NCBI GenBank assembly: GCA_034423775.1
Contig: CP139918.1
Span: forward strand, 124,001 to 188,000
Direction of reading: 5' to 3'
DNA from: Alphaproteobacteria bacterium US3C007
Lineage (GTDB): Bacteria > Pseudomonadota > Alphaproteobacteria > Rhodobacterales > Rhodobacteraceae
Length of the DNA: 64,000 nt
The translations under genes were made by a program, and so were the position numbers. The notes beneath the pieces were generated by a model, which was not told the origin of the DNA, searched no databases, and was given only the letters and a program-made list of their open reading frames with translations. How positions within the stretch are numbered: the stretch's first letter is position 1; each line of letters starts with the position of its first letter. Of the stretch, positions 39,214 through 47,348 are shown one piece after another.

Positions 39214-39711
39214 TTACGTAGCGAGTTGTAATTGATCAGCACTGACCTGCATGCGTGTTTTTTGACCCATGAAGTCTAGTAGAACCCAAATGCGCTGCTC
39301 AGGATCAATTGTGTCGACTGTTGTAATAAAATTAGCAAAAGGTCCGGTGAGCATTTCCACGCTGTCTCCCTCGCTCAAACTTTTGGGTGGGAGAAGTGTA
39401 CCAGAGGCATCGCATCTCAGCATCAAACCAGAAATCAATTGAAGTGGAAGCGGCTTTGGTTTGCCCTCAAAGCTCACAAGCTTTGAGACCCCAATCGTAC
39501 TGTTGATTGTGCGCCAAGGGGCCAAGTCAGAGTTTACTCTGACAAACATGTATCCCGGGAACAGAGGCTTAAGATCACTTACAAAGCGAGAGGCTTTTCT
39601 GCGCGTGATCTTTTGCATGGGTAGAAACGTCTCAAACCCTTGCCGGTGCAAGTTGCGTTCGGCCAAGCGATAGCTGTTTGGTTTGAATTGTATCAAGTAC
39701 CAATGCTTCAT
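39214..39711 (-). CDS. RfaH/NusG-like transcription antiterminator
   Basis: A 165-residue NusG paralogue. The NGN domain starts MKHWYLIQFKPNSYRLAERN and continues with LHRQGFETFLPMQKITRR, PLFPGYMFVRVNSDLAPWRT and INSTIGVSKLVSFEGKP, all RfaH-like. The C-terminal KOW region is GDSVEMLTGPFANFITTVDT. Paralogues of this kind sit at the head of surface-polysaccharide loci and allow RNA polymerase to read through long operons. It is divergent from the EPS-associated MarR gene, whose leader holds a JUMPStart/ops-like sequence. AT-rich DNA separates them. Confidence 0.88.
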   Translation of the reverse strand: MKHWYLIQFKPNSYRLAERNLHRQGFETFLPMQKITRRKASRFVSDLKPLFPGYMFVRVNSDLAPWRTINSTIGVSKLVSFEGKPKPLPLQLISGLMLRCDASGTLLPPKSLSEGDSVEMLTGPFANFITTVDTIDPEQRIWVLLDFMGQKTRMQVSADQLQLAT

Positions 39712-40076
39712 CGCGCCACCAAGGTTGATTAATCGTTCATTATTGAGCGATACTAGCAGTTTTCTGAAGATTGATAAACCTGTATTTTGAATAGGGGTAT
39801 TCTTTAACTTGCCTTAACCTGAATGACCTGTAGTTGAGAGGTTTCTCTTCAAATCATTAAAAATAAACAATTTATAAACCTGTTTCACCTTGATGGATTT
39901 TTTCGCATACAAAATTTGATGTCTTTTTGAGATTGCCATATTGTAGTATTGAACGTTTTGGTCTACGACCCAAATTTGAACAGTCATGTATAATCTTGAC
40001 CTACATCGTTATTTTTTTTCGGCTAAGCTTGCAATTTGCGCGAGGCTTGGTGCGGTAGCCGTTATAAGGGCCCATC
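39712..40076. promoter_or_regulatory. Divergent control region of the polysaccharide island
   Basis: These 365 bases lie between the rfaH-like and marR-EPS genes. The left part is AT-rich, with ATAAACCTGT twice (near 39774 and 39872), and presumably carries two promoters. The ops-like element at 40050-40064 and the ribosome site AAGGG (40066-40070) are at the right end. No gene is seen. Confidence 0.6.
40050..40064 (+). promoter_or_regulatory. JUMPStart/ops-like element before marR-EPS
   Basis: GTGCGGTAGCCGTTA contains GCGGTAGC, the ops core bound by RfaH in E. coli (GGCGGTAGCGTG). Its GGTAGC-x-GTTA part also matches the first half of the JUMPStart sequence (GGTAGCTGTTAA). GC and GC flank GGTA and could form the small non-template hairpin that RfaH reads. 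The eight-base core alone is expected by chance about twice in this window, so the position in the leader of the operon next to an RfaH homologue is the argument. Confidence 0.45.
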
Positions 40077-40454
40077 TTGGCTAGTCGGCGCGAAGAGCAG
40101 CAGGCAGAGACCCGTTTAAAGGTCATGCGGTTGATTTCGCAGAACCCCGAGATGTCCACGCGGCAAGTGGCCGATGAGGTTGGGATTTCAAACGGGTCAG
40201 CCTATTATGTGCTCACCGCCCTTGTGGAAAAGGGTTTCGTGAAGCTAGGGAATTTCAAGAAAAACCCACGCAAGGGGCAGTATGCCTATTTGCTGACGCC
40301 AAAAGGCATTCGCGAAAAGTCACTCCTCACGCACAGTTTTATCGAGCGCAAGCGCGAAGAATTTGAGGTGCTAAAGGCGGAAATTAAAGCGCTTGAAGAG
40401 GAGGCGGGTCTTGCCGCTGAGGCAACACCTGCGCCAAGGGGTGGTAAGCAGTGA
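40077..40454 (+). CDS. MarR-family EPS-associated transcriptional regulator
   Basis: A 125-residue winged-helix protein of the type named after exopolysaccharide loci (TIGR04176-like in my reading). The HTH is MSTRQVADEVGISNGSAYYV near residues 27-50, with LTALVEKGFVKLGNFKKNPR as helix and wing. A C-terminal coiled coil (REEFEVLKAEIKALEEEAGL) follows. The start is TTG at 40077, six bases after AAGGG. The stop overlaps the GTG start of the next gene, so it is co-translated with the phosphomannomutase. Confidence 0.88.
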   Translation: MASRREEQQAETRLKVMRLISQNPEMSTRQVADEVGISNGSAYYVLTALVEKGFVKLGNFKKNPRKGQYAYLLTPKGIREKSLLTHSFIERKREEFEVLKAEIKALEEEAGLAAEATPAPRGGKQ

Positions 40455-41830
40455 GTGAACTGACCTGCTTCAAGGCCTATGACATTCGCGGCGAAATCGG
40501 CGTGAATATTGATGAAGGCATTGCCTATCGCATTGGGCGGGCTGTAGCACAGCATTTCAGTGCAAAATCTGTGGTGATTGGATTTGATGCGCGCGAAACC
40601 AGCCCCGCCTTTGCCGCGGCGGCGGCGCGGGGGGCAATGGACGCCGGCGCGGATGTTTTGGACATCGGCATGGCTGGGACCGAGGAAATGTATTGGGCGG
40701 TGACAGAATTTAGCGCCTGCTCTGGAATTGAGGTGACCGCGTCACACAACCCTATCAATTACAATGGGATGAAAATCGTGAAATCGGCGTCGCAGCCACT
40801 GGACGACGCAGCCGATTTTCAGGTGATCAAGGCGCTGGCCAGTGCGCAAGATTGGGCCAGCCCCGCGCGCATGGGCGAAACCCGCGACCTGGCAGGCGCC
40901 GCGCGTGACAAATACGTGGACCGCATCCTGGGGTTCGTCGACGTGGCGACGCTGTCGCCCCTGAAAATCGTGATCAATTCCGGCAATGGCGCGGCGGGCC
41001 CAACGGTGGACGCAATCATCAATCGGTTGGCCGCGCAGGGCGCGCCACTTGACGTGATCCGCGTCCACCACGAGCCCGACAGCACATTCCCAAATGGCAT
41101 CCCCAACCCCCTGCTGCCCGAAAACCACGCCGCCACGGCGGATGTGGTGCTGCGCGAGGGTGCGGACATGGGCGTGGCCTTTGATGGGGACTTCGACCGC
41201 TGCTTCTTCTTTGATGGGGCGGGTCGATTTGTTCCGGGGGAATATGTGGTGGGCCTGTTGGCATCCATTTTCTTGGAAAAAGAGGCGGGTGCCAAGATTG
41301 TGCATGATCCTAGAGTGATTTGGAATACGCAAGACATTGTCGCGCACAAGGGCGGCGTGGCCATTCAGTCAAAGACAGGGCACGCATTCATTAAACAAAC
41401 CATGCGGGCCGAACGTGCAATCTACGGTGGTGAGATGTCGGCGCACCATTATTTCCGTGACTTCGCCTATTGTGACAGTGGCATGATCCCTTGGCTTTTG
41501 ATTGCAGAGCTTGTGTCCCGCTCCGAGCGCTCACTGGGTGATTGGGTGAAAGACCGATTTGCCGCTTTCCCAAGTTCCGGTGAAATGAATTTCAAAGTTG
41601 ATGACGCGGGTAAAGCTATTAAGAATGTTTTGTCAGCCTATCGGGCGGATGCTTTTTCCTTGGATGAAACAGATGGTGTAAGTCTGGCCTTTAACAATTG
41701 GCGGTTTAATTTGCGGCGCTCCAATACTGAGCCGCTCGTGCGCTTGAATGTTGAGGGCAAGGGGGAAGTAAATGCTCTTCAAGCGCATGTGAGCGCAATT
41801 GCGGATTCGCTTGGTGGGGCGCGTGGCTAA
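40451..41830 (+). CDS. Phosphomannomutase/phosphoglucomutase
   Basis: Interconverts hexose 6- and 1-phosphates, feeding GDP-mannose or, if bifunctional, glucose 1-phosphate for GalU and RmlA. The 459-residue protein has the start FKAYDIRGEIGVNIDEGIAY, the phosphoserine loop TASHNPINYNGMK (near residue 98), the metal loop GVAFDGDFDRCFFFD and the sugar loop YGGEMSAHHYFRDFAYCDSG, with RRSNTEPLVRLNVE at the end. The start is GTG (40451), overlapping the MarR gene stop as GTGA. Confidence 0.92.
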   Translation: MSELTCFKAYDIRGEIGVNIDEGIAYRIGRAVAQHFSAKSVVIGFDARETSPAFAAAAARGAMDAGADVLDIGMAGTEEMYWAVTEFSACSGIEVTASHNPINYNGMKIVKSASQPLDDAADFQVIKALASAQDWASPARMGETRDLAGAARDKYVDRILGFVDVATLSPLKIVINSGNGAAGPTVDAIINRLAAQGAPLDVIRVHHEPDSTFPNGIPNPLLPENHAATADVVLREGADMGVAFDGDFDRCFFFDGAGRFVPGEYVVGLLASIFLEKEAGAKIVHDPRVIWNTQDIVAHKGGVAIQSKTGHAFIKQTMRAERAIYGGEMSAHHYFRDFAYCDSGMIPWLLIAELVSRSERSLGDWVKDRFAAFPSSGEMNFKVDDAGKAIKNVLSAYRADAFSLDETDGVSLAFNNWRFNLRRSNTEPLVRLNVEGKGEVNALQAHVSAIADSLGGARG

Positions 41831-41832
41831 GG

Positions 41833-41859
41833 CTACCTATAATGGGGTGTTATGGGTAG
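41833..41859 (+). promoter_or_regulatory. Ten-base inverted repeat upstream of ahcY
   Basis: CTACCTATAA (41833-41842) pairs with TTATGGGTAG (41850-41859) with one G-U pair and a seven-base loop. It lies 30 bases before the ahcY ATG. No T-run follows, so it is more likely an operator or leader structure than a terminator. No SAM/SAH or SAH riboswitch pattern is visible here. Confidence 0.45.
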
Positions 41860-41889
41860 GTCAAAAGCAGATATTAGTCAGGAAAGCAG

Positions 41890-43275
41890 ATGAGTGATTA
41901 TGTTGTTAAGGACATAGCTTTAGCGGATTTTGGCCGCAAGGAATTGGACATTGCGGAAACTGAAATGCCTGGGTTGATGGCGCTGCGCTCTGAATACAGC
42001 GAAAGCAAGCCACTAAAAGGCGCACGCATCGTCGGCTCGCTTCACATGACGATCCAGACAGCGGTTTTGATTGAAACATTGGTGGCACTGGGTGCTGATG
42101 TGCGCTGGGCGTCTTGCAACATCTTTTCAACACAGGACCACGCAGCGGCAGCCATTGCCGCCGCGAACGTTCCTGTCTTTGCGATCAAAGGCCAGTCGTT
42201 GGAAGAGCATTGGGATTACTTGGATAAATCATTCATGTTCCCAGAAGGCCCAAACATGATCTTGGACGATGGCGGTGATGCGACATTATACGTTCTATTG
42301 GGCGCACGTGCAGAAGCGGGCGAAGATATCATTCCCGTGCCACAGTCCGAAGAAGAGGCCGTGATTAAGGCGCAGATCAAAAAGCGCATGGAACAATCGC
42401 CAGGTTGGTTCACGAAAACCCGCGATGCGATCAAAGGCGTGTCAGAGGAAACAACAACGGGTGTGCACCGCCTGTATGAATTGGTGAAAACCGGCCAGCT
42501 ACCGTTCCCTGCGATCAACGTGAATGACTCGGTTACGAAATCAAAGTTCGACAACAAGTATGGGTGTAAAGAATCCCTCGTCGACGGCATTCGTCGCGCA
42601 ACTGACACGATGATGGCGGGTAAGACCACAGTTGTCTGTGGATACGGCGACGTGGGCAAAGGCTCTGCCGCGTCACTTCGCGGTGCGGGTGCGCGGGTTA
42701 AAGTAACCGAGGTTGATCCGATCTGTGCGCTTCAGGCCGCGATGGATGGATTTGAGGTTCTAACACTCGAAGACGCAGTTGCAACGGCAGACATCTTTAT
42801 CACCACAACAGGCAACAAAGACGTCATTCGCATCGAACATATGCGCGCGATGAAGGACATGGCGATTGTTGGAAACATCGGTCACTTTGACAATGAAATC
42901 CAAGTTGCACACCTAAAGAACCACAAATGGACCAACATCAAGGATCAGGTGGATATGATCGAAATGCCATCAGGCAACCGTATCATTCTGCTGTCAGAGG
43001 GTCGCCTGCTGAACCTTGGTAACGCCACTGGTCACCCGTCTTTTGTGATGTCAGCTTCGTTCACAAATCAGGTTTTGGCGCAGATTGAACTTTGGACTAA
43101 GGGTGATGAATATAACAATGATGTTTACATTCTACCAAAGCATTTGGACGAAAAGGTTGCCCGCCTGCATTTAGATCGCATTGGTGTGAAGCTTACAACA
43201 CTCGCCAAAGATCAAGCAGACTACATCGGCGTCATACCAGAAGGCCCATTCAAGCCCGAACACTACAGATATTAA
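41890..43275 (+). CDS. ahcY: Adenosylhomocysteinase AhcY
   Basis: Hydrolyses S-adenosylhomocysteine to adenosine and homocysteine, completing the SAM cycle. The 461-residue protein has [20 protein letters not shown], the NAD-binding [20 protein letters not shown] near residue 250, and an intact C-terminus KPEHYRY with the conserved NAD-contacting Lys and Tyr. AGGA lies six bases before the ATG. It is 13 bases upstream of the broken metK. Its place in a surface-polysaccharide locus is odd. Confidence 0.95.
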   Translation: MSDYVVKDIALADFGRKELDIAETEMPGLMALRSEYSESKPLKGARIVGSLHMTIQTAVLIETLVALGADVRWASCNIFSTQDHAAAAIAAANVPVFAIKGQSLEEHWDYLDKSFMFPEGPNMILDDGGDATLYVLLGARAEAGEDIIPVPQSEEEAVIKAQIKKRMEQSPGWFTKTRDAIKGVSEETTTGVHRLYELVKTGQLPFPAINVNDSVTKSKFDNKYGCKESLVDGIRRATDTMMAGKTTVVCGYGDVGKGSAASLRGAGARVKVTEVDPICALQAAMDGFEVLTLEDAVATADIFITTTGNKDVIRIEHMRAMKDMAIVGNIGHFDNEIQVAHLKNHKWTNIKDQVDMIEMPSGNRIILLSEGRLLNLGNATGHPSFVMSASFTNQVLAQIELWTKGDEYNNDVYILPKHLDEKVARLHLDRIGVKLTTLAKDQADYIGVIPEGPFKPEHYRY

Positions 43276-43288
43276 GAGAGCATTTTAC

Positions 43289-44470
43289 ATGACAAGAAGC
43301 ACATATGTATTTACGTCGGAGTCTGTTTCTGAGGGACACCCCGATAAGGTCTGCGATCGCATTTCTGATGCGGTTTTGGACGCCTTTTTGGCGGAAGAGC
43401 CGGAGGCACGGGTGGCCGCAGAAACATTTGCTACAACAAACCGGGTTGTCATCGGTGGCGAAGTTGGCCTGTCCAACAAAGAGAAATTATCAAGTTATAT
43501 GGGTCGCATTGATGAGATTGCGCGCGCTTGCATCAAAGATATTGGATATGAACAAGATAAATTTCACCACGAAACCGTCGAGGTGACAAACCTGCTGCAC
43601 GAACAATCGGCGCATATCGCTCAAGGTGTGGATGCCGCAGATAACAAAGACGAAGGCGCAGGCGATCAGGGGATCATGTTTGGCTATGCCACCAATGAAA
43701 CCGAAGAGTTGATGCCAGCCCCCATTTAGTATTCGCATGCGATCCTGCGCCGTTTGGCAGAGGTGCGCAAAGATGGCACAGAACCCACATTGGGACCGGA
43801 TGCAAAATCCCAGCTGACTGTGCGCTATGAAAACGGCAAACCCGTGGGCGTGACATCCATCGTTTTATCAACACAACACTTGGATGAAGCGATGACATCC
43901 GATGATGTGCGTCTGGTAGTCGAACCCTATATCCGCGAAACCCTACCCGAGGAATGGATTGGCGCAGAAACTGCATGGCACGTGAACCCAACTGGGAAAT
44001 TCGTGATTGGCGGACCTGATGGGGATGCGGGCCTGACGGGGCGTAAAATCATCGTGGACACATACGGCGGTGCAGCCCCCCATGGTGGCGGCGCATTTTC
44101 TGGGAAAGACCCGACAAAGGTTGACCGCTCCGCGGCCTATGCGGCGCGCTATCTGGCAAAGAACGTGGTGGCAGCAGGTTTGGCCGAGAAATGCACGATC
44201 TAGCTGAGCTATGCGATTGGTGTTGCGCGTCCCTTGTCGATTTATGCAGATACATTTGGCACAGGTCAGGTCAGCGAAGAGCAGATAGAAAAGGCTGCGT
44301 CAGACTGTATGGACCTTACCCCACGCGGCATTCGCACGCATCTGGGCCTGAACAAACCGATTTATCAACGCACAGCTGCCTACGGCCACTTTGGCCGCGC
44401 GCCCGACGCTGATGGTGGCTTCAGCTGGGAGCGCACCGATTTGATCGATGCGCTGAAGGCGGCCGTGTAG
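43289..44470 (+). pseudogene. metK: S-adenosylmethionine synthetase MetK interrupted by two amber codons
   Basis: The full 394-codon metK frame is continuous, with no frameshift. It contains TAG at 43727-43729 (after MPAPI, before YSHAILRRL) and TAG at 44201-44203 (after KCTI, before LSYAIGV); the second position is a conserved Gln in MetK. All diagnostic motifs are intact: [55 protein letters not shown]. The C-terminus is also complete. The ordinary stop is also TAG (44468-44470). The simplest reading is a recent pseudogene; readthrough at amber codons is the alternative. It follows ahcY directly. Confidence 0.88.
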
Positions 44471-44529
44471 GTTAAATCTGGTATTATGCAAACTTACAAA
44501 TTATTCCAGACGGTTTAATCAGAGGGGAA

Positions 44530-44565
44530 ATGAAAATTTTCAAACGCCGTAAAAAAGAAGTATAA
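44530..44565 (+). CDS. Tiny basic leader-like ORF, 11 residues
   Basis: ATG at 44530 follows AGAGGGGA closely and encodes MKIFKRRKKEV, ending in TAA six bases before the epimerase start. The composition and position suggest a leader peptide or the remnant of a membrane-anchored gene. It may be chance. Confidence 0.25.
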   Translation: MKIFKRRKKEV

Positions 44566-44570
44566 ATAAA

Positions 44571-45563
44571 ATGACCTCAAAAAAAATTACAGTCATTGGC
44601 GGTTCGGGTTTTGTCGGAACGAACTTGTGCCGGCAGCTTGCATTGAAGCAACAGGATTTCGAAATTATTGACCTCAAGATGAGCAATCAGTTCCCCGAGA
44701 AGTGTAAGATTGGGGATGTGCGCGATGTTGAGGCATTACGTAAAACAATCACCGGTGATGTGGTAGTTAATTTGGCAGCAGTACATCGGGATGATGTACG
44801 AGATAAGTCTGCATATTTTCGCACTAATGTGGATGGCGCAGAAAACGTTGCAATAGTATGTAAGGAAAAGGGTATCAATAAGATCGTCTTTACCAGTACC
44901 GTCGCTGTTTACGGTTTCACGGAACCTGGGACGGATGAGAACGGTGCTATTAATCCTTACAATGAATACGGTCGCACGAAATTTCAAGCCGAGGAGAAAT
45001 TTCGGCAGTGGAGCGCTAGAGGTAATAATTCGCTGATCATTGTTCGCCCAACTGTGATTTTTGGAGAGGGTAACCGCGGGAATGTATTTAATCTACTAAA
45101 TCAAATCGCCTCTGGGAAATTTCTTATGGTTGGAAAAGGCGAAAACAGAAAGTCCATGGCTTATATTGGCAATATCGTTGCTTTTTTGGAGACGTGTATC
45201 GCAACAGATCAGAAGTATGGTGTTTACAATTATGTGGATACACCCGACTTGACGATGCATGAGCTTGTTTCACAAGTAAGAGCTACTTTAACGGGCAAGC
45301 CTGGTGTCGGTCCGCAGTTACCCTATTGGTTGGGTCTAATTTTGGGATACACTGCGGATTTAGTCGCAATGTTAAGCCGTAAACATTTGCCGGTTAGTGC
45401 AATCCGAGTGAAGAAGTTCACTTCGTCCACTGAATTCAAAAGCGCAAAGGCGAGCTTGGAGAACTTCCAAGCTCCTTTTTCACTAAGTCAAGGATTAGAG
45501 TGCACATTACAGAGTGAATTTTTAAATCCTGATCCAAATAGTGAAGTGTTTTTCACAGAATGA
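44571..45563 (+). CDS. NAD(P)-dependent epimerase/dehydratase (extended SDR)
   Basis: A 330-residue extended short-chain dehydrogenase. It has the nucleotide-binding GGSGFVGTNLCRQLAL near residue 11, the SDR triad in TSTVAVYGF (Ser/Thr) and YGRTK (Tyr, Lys near residue 131). The C-terminal 80 residues contain a hydrophobic stretch (LPYWLGLILGYTADLVAMLS) common in GnlK/WbpK-type polysaccharide SDRs. The product is probably a nucleotide-sugar epimerase or 4-reductase; the substrate is not determined. The stop overlaps the next start in ATGA. Confidence 0.82.
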   Translation: MTSKKITVIGGSGFVGTNLCRQLALKQQDFEIIDLKMSNQFPEKCKIGDVRDVEALRKTITGDVVVNLAAVHRDDVRDKSAYFRTNVDGAENVAIVCKEKGINKIVFTSTVAVYGFTEPGTDENGAINPYNEYGRTKFQAEEKFRQWSARGNNSLIIVRPTVIFGEGNRGNVFNLLNQIASGKFLMVGKGENRKSMAYIGNIVAFLETCIATDQKYGVYNYVDTPDLTMHELVSQVRATLTGKPGVGPQLPYWLGLILGYTADLVAMLSRKHLPVSAIRVKKFTSSTEFKSAKASLENFQAPFSLSQGLECTLQSEFLNPDPNSEVFFTE

Positions 45564-46411
45564 TGTATGCAAGAAAAATTAAGAAAGCTGTCTTTCCCGT
45601 TGCCGGTTTTGGTACTCGCTTTCTACCTGCAACCAAGGCGATGCCGAAAGAGCTGCTGCCAATCGTTGATAAACCTTTGATCCAATACGCCGCGGAAGAG
45701 GCGATTGCCGCAGGTATCGACACCCTGATATTTGTGACTGGCCGAAATAAGCGCGCGATAGAAGATCACTTTGATGCGAATAATGAATTGGAAACCATGT
45801 TGCGCGCCAAGGGAAAAGATGCGCAGGCCGATATGGTGCGTAATATCATTCCCGCAGGTGTGGAATGCATATTTGTGCGTCAGGCCGAACAACTGGGTCT
45901 GGGCCATGCTGTTCTATGTGCGGAACGTGCGGTTGGCGGGGATCCGTTTGCAGTGCTACTGGCTGATGATTTTCTTGCGGACTATGAACCCGGTGTGACG
46001 GCAGATCTGGCGCAAGCATATGCAAACAGTGGCAAATCACAACTTTCGGTGATGGAGGTTGATGGGCCTAATATCTCAAAATACGGCGTTGTTGTGCCAA
46101 ATGGAGCGGGTGCGGGTATTGTGGGTTTGGTTGAAAAACCTGATGCGACTGATGCACCCTCAAACCTGGCCTCGATCGGACGTTATGTTCTAACGCCTGA
46201 TATTTTTGAAACTTTGCGGGGCCTCAAGGCGGGATCAGGCGGGGAAATACAATTGGCAGATGCAATTAATATCCATGCACAGCAGGGCTTGGTTGAAACC
46301 GTGCGCCTGAATGGTCGGAGGTTTGATTGTGGATCGGTGGATGGTTATCTACAGGCTTCAAATCATGAATTACATCGCAGACACAGCTCTGTAATTATAT
46401 CAGTGATTTAG
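45560..46411 (+). CDS. galU: UTP-glucose-1-phosphate uridylyltransferase, copy 2, 3' frameshift
   Basis: A second GalU, nearly identical to the one at 38106 through residue 268. After RRFDCGSVDGYLQA the frame reads SNHELHRRHSSVI. If one A is removed near 46359-46362, the other frame continues as IMNYIADTAL and stops at 46394, matching the first copy's IMHVAD ending. The enzyme core (KAVFPVAGFGTRFLPATKAM, GRNKRAIEDHF, LADDF) is intact, so it may still be active. The start is ATG 45560, coupled to the epimerase. Confidence 0.85.
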   Translation: MMYARKIKKAVFPVAGFGTRFLPATKAMPKELLPIVDKPLIQYAAEEAIAAGIDTLIFVTGRNKRAIEDHFDANNELETMLRAKGKDAQADMVRNIIPAGVECIFVRQAEQLGLGHAVLCAERAVGGDPFAVLLADDFLADYEPGVTADLAQAYANSGKSQLSVMEVDGPNISKYGVVVPNGAGAGIVGLVEKPDATDAPSNLASIGRYVLTPDIFETLRGLKAGSGGEIQLADAINIHAQQGLVETVRLNGRRFDCGSVDGYLQASNHELHRRHSSVIISVI

Positions 46412-46685
46412 AGATTTTTGAAGGCAGGAATTTGGATATGCCGAAACTGAGATGCATGGAATTATGAAATCTATACTGCACATCGATTAAAGGATACTAT
46501 TGTGAGGTACATACGTTGTAATAGTAAGACTTTGTTCAATTATAATCTTAGGAAAATCATTAATAGACTGTGTTCTCAGCTCACTCAGCCTGTGAATTTC
46601 AAATTGAAACTGAATGCTAACGCTTTCTGTGAAAGAAAGTCATGTAGATGAAATATAAAAATGTATATAGAAAGGCTTCTTCAAC
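46412..46685. other. Intergenic region at the switch to AT-rich DNA
   Basis: These 274 bases mark the change to the markedly AT-rich part of the island. A CTTTC-TGT-GAAAG hairpin is seen at about 46623-46635, near the 3' end. I find no gene or clear promoter motif. Confidence 0.5.
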
Positions 46686-47348
46686 ATGCGTAAGGTGATT
46701 TTAGATTTCGATGGTGTGTTGTTCGACTCAGCAGTCGAAGCGCACGCAGTGTGCGAAAGTATACCCAAAAATTGGAATAATCTTTCGTTAAAAACTTTTT
46801 CATTTCCTGAGTTTATGAAGTTTCGTAAGCATATTAATACTAGTACTGATTTTCTACCATATTACGTGGGTAATACAGTCATTGATCAAGAGCTTAAAAA
46901 ACAATTCAAGGCTACATTTTATGCACAGCGTAAAATAATAAGTCTGACAAAAAATTACGTAAAAGAAAACTTTCCCCCGTATAAGTTTATGTATGATATT
47001 CGAGAACTAATTACTGAAAATCCTGATATTTTTTATGTATTATCGACACGAGATGAGGACTCAATTAAAGCAACTTTAAAAAGTTATGTTCAATTTAAAC
47101 CTGAGAACATTTTCGGGCAGGCGGTATATTCAGCGGCTGGTAGTAAAGTTCAAGCGCTTCAGGAACGGGGACTAGCTTTATCTGATTGTCTTTATGTTGA
47201 TGATCTGTGCTCTCACTTATATCCTTTCGAGAAGTATGCAACTAAACTAATACAAGCAGATTGGGGATACGGTGAATTAGATGAGTCTTACAGCGCCGAT
47301 ATGGATTCTGCATTACAACAAGTCATGGGGTGGTTAAACGGTGCCTAG
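46686..47348 (+). CDS. HAD-like phosphatase, unusual family
   Basis: A 220-residue HAD-superfamily hydrolase. Motif I is VILDFDGVLFDSA at residues 4-16, motif II is YVLSTRDEDSIKATLKSYV, and the C-terminal acidic motif is CLYVDDLCSHLYPFEKYATK. It heads the AT-rich gene cluster, overlapping the next gene by eight bases. Context with an epimerase and a cytidylyltransferase suggests dephosphorylation of a sugar phosphate before CMP activation, as in nonulosonic acid or KDO pathways. The substrate is unknown. Confidence 0.75.
   Translation: MRKVILDFDGVLFDSAVEAHAVCESIPKNWNNLSLKTFSFPEFMKFRKHINTSTDFLPYYVGNTVIDQELKKQFKATFYAQRKIISLTKNYVKENFPPYKFMYDIRELITENPDIFYVLSTRDEDSIKATLKSYVQFKPENIFGQAVYSAAGSKVQALQERGLALSDCLYVDDLCSHLYPFEKYATKLIQADWGYGELDESYSADMDSALQQVMGWLNGA

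Noticed and set aside
41831..41889. SAH or SAM/SAH riboswitch before ahcY or metK
   Set aside because: Neither the conserved core sequences nor enough space is present; metK begins 13 bases after ahcY.
43289..44470. Three separate small genes in place of metK
   Set aside because: All three pieces are in one frame and together equal a full-length MetK; only TAG codons divide them.
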